Assembly (NCBI RefSeq): GCF_035083965.1
Contig: NC_089726.1
Span: 18,853,501 to 18,917,500 of the forward strand
Length of the DNA stretch: 64,000 nt
Direction of reading: 5' to 3'
Source of the DNA: Branchiostoma lanceolatum
Lineage: Eukaryota > Chordata > Leptocardii > Amphioxiformes > Branchiostomatidae
How positions within the stretch are numbered: position 1 is the stretch's first letter; each line of letters opens with the position of its first letter. The notes under the pieces were generated by a model. The model was not told the DNA's origin. It did not search any database and saw only the letters and a program-made list of their open reading frames with translations. The position numbers were made by a program, and so were the translations under genes. This document shows, one piece after another, positions 62,927-64,000 of this stretch.

Positions 62927-64000
62927 AATGTTTTTCGCTTGTACGTGTGCTGTTGTGTCATCTGATTTTGTGTGCGTTTTATATGAGACGAGGGAAAGAC
63001 GGTATGGGTTTGAGAACTTTCTATGTTCCCATGGTTAAGGTTATTTGTTCAATTATAGTTGAAATTTTCTAACGTTTCATAGTCTTGAAAAAGGTCGACC
63101 ACAATTATTTTAATAGTCTTCTTTCATTGGAATATATATAGTACAAAGAAACCAACAATTGACATACTTGCCGAAGATCAAAGATATCTTCTATTGTTAG
63201 TTTATTAGGATTATTTCATTCCAAACGCCTCATTTGAAAAAAAAAAAAATCAATAGCGGCTTTCCTCGTCAGTCCGACATTCGGTAACTGGCGATTCGAC
63301 GTCTCGAGGCATAGTTTGGTCATATATTTTGGCAAGGATGGTGGAAAATGACAGCCATTCGTTCACAAATTGGATAATATATGTACTTGTTTACCTCCGT
63401 GATCTAAAGGTGGCTATAGGATTCCCCCAAAAGAAGGGACAATAACAGCCGCGTACAAAACCATCTAGGGCAACATAGTGGACGTCAGATCATCAAACAT
63501 TTGGAGATAGACGATTATAAGATCGTTCTGACACTTGAAGAAGATATGGAAGCAAAAGCACCTTATGCATCACAAGTTACAGCTATAAGCGTCTCCCTAT
63601 CTTTTGTCTGCTTGTTAATGATAGCGTTAATCATGTCTGCTTTCCAGTTCAAGTCCCTTCTGCAACTTGCTGCGGTACAAGGACGCCACTCAGCGGATTG
63701 AACTAGAACTGCAACTAAAGGTGGCCACTTTGTTATGTCAAGGCTGATTGGTCCGATAGAATGAATTGACCAATCAGTGCAGGCTAATGTTATATACAAT
63801 CAGACCATATACAAGATAGTATATAGCACCATAGTTGAGTATGAAATGATGAGAGAGACACCAATTTTCAATTAATTTAGTTCTTTGTTCAGATGATATC
63901 CCATACTTTTGGTCACAACAATTGCACTTATAATAAAATGCGAGGTAGGTACAACATCATCATGAAAAATCCCAGTAAAGGAAATAAATTTTTCATAATT
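62927..64000. other. 3' flank, no supportable gene
   Basis: AT-rich sequence. One 52-codon frame (ATG 63546) with a hydrophobic stretch is present, but nothing else supports it. Confidence 0.4.

Overview
This is a stretch of animal nuclear genome. It has multi-exon genes with GT-AG introns, low gene density, many foldback and SINE-type repeats, TG microsatellites and no bacterial-style operons. The gene content (MEIG1, TMEM115, an MBD4/MeCP2-type gene, an FBXW7-type F-box/WD40 gene), the chordate-like protein sequences and the intron and repeat style point to an invertebrate deuterostome. A cephalochordate (amphioxus, Branchiostoma) is the best guess. That assignment is inference; no search was run.

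Layout. (1) 1.4-12.6 kb, minus strand: a complete 12-exon coding set for an F-box protein with seven WD40 repeats (774 codons). Probable 5' exons lie near 18.6-18.7 kb. All introns keep phase. Exon-edge fragments of this gene have been tandemly duplicated inside its own introns. (2) 18.7-21.6 kb, plus strand: two-exon MEIG1 (90 aa). It may share a TCTCGCGAGA-containing divergent promoter with the F-box gene. (3) 23.9-25.9 kb, minus strand: two-exon TMEM115 (389 aa), tail to tail with MEIG1. (4) about 26.3-40.4 kb, plus strand, divergent from TMEM115: an MBD4-type gene whose spliced form encodes a methyl-CpG-binding domain plus the thymine/uracil DNA glycosylase domain (419 aa). Its second coding exon contains a consensus internal 5' splice site. 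If that site is ignored, the frame stays open for 364 more codons and gives a 614-aa protein with MBD, AT-hooks and MeCP2-like motifs but no glycosylase. This is the most interesting feature of the window. (5) 43.3-49.1 kb: a repeat-dense block of foldbacks and tandem duplications, with a few open segments that may be 5' exons of the next gene. (6) 51.9-62.2 kb, plus strand: five phase-consistent internal exons and a 1.5-kb last exon of a gene I do not recognise, coding for a basic, Ser/Pro-rich, probably largely disordered protein.

Mobile DNA fills the introns and intergenic space: a Harbinger-like MITE family (GGCCACACC ends, TTA/TAA target duplications) in at least six places, one copy split by an hAT-like element with an exact 8-bp target duplication; a 1.34-kb Tc1/pogo-like element with TA duplication; several tRNA-derived SINEs; a probable LINE 3' tail; and several minisatellites that abut splice sites.

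Functionally, the recognised genes are ordinary housekeeping or germline genes: ubiquitin-ligase substrate receptor, spermiogenesis factor, Golgi membrane protein, and 5-methylcytosine reader/repair enzyme. Nothing shows that they act as one system. Exon coordinates come from reading splice consensus and phase by eye; no transcript evidence was available.
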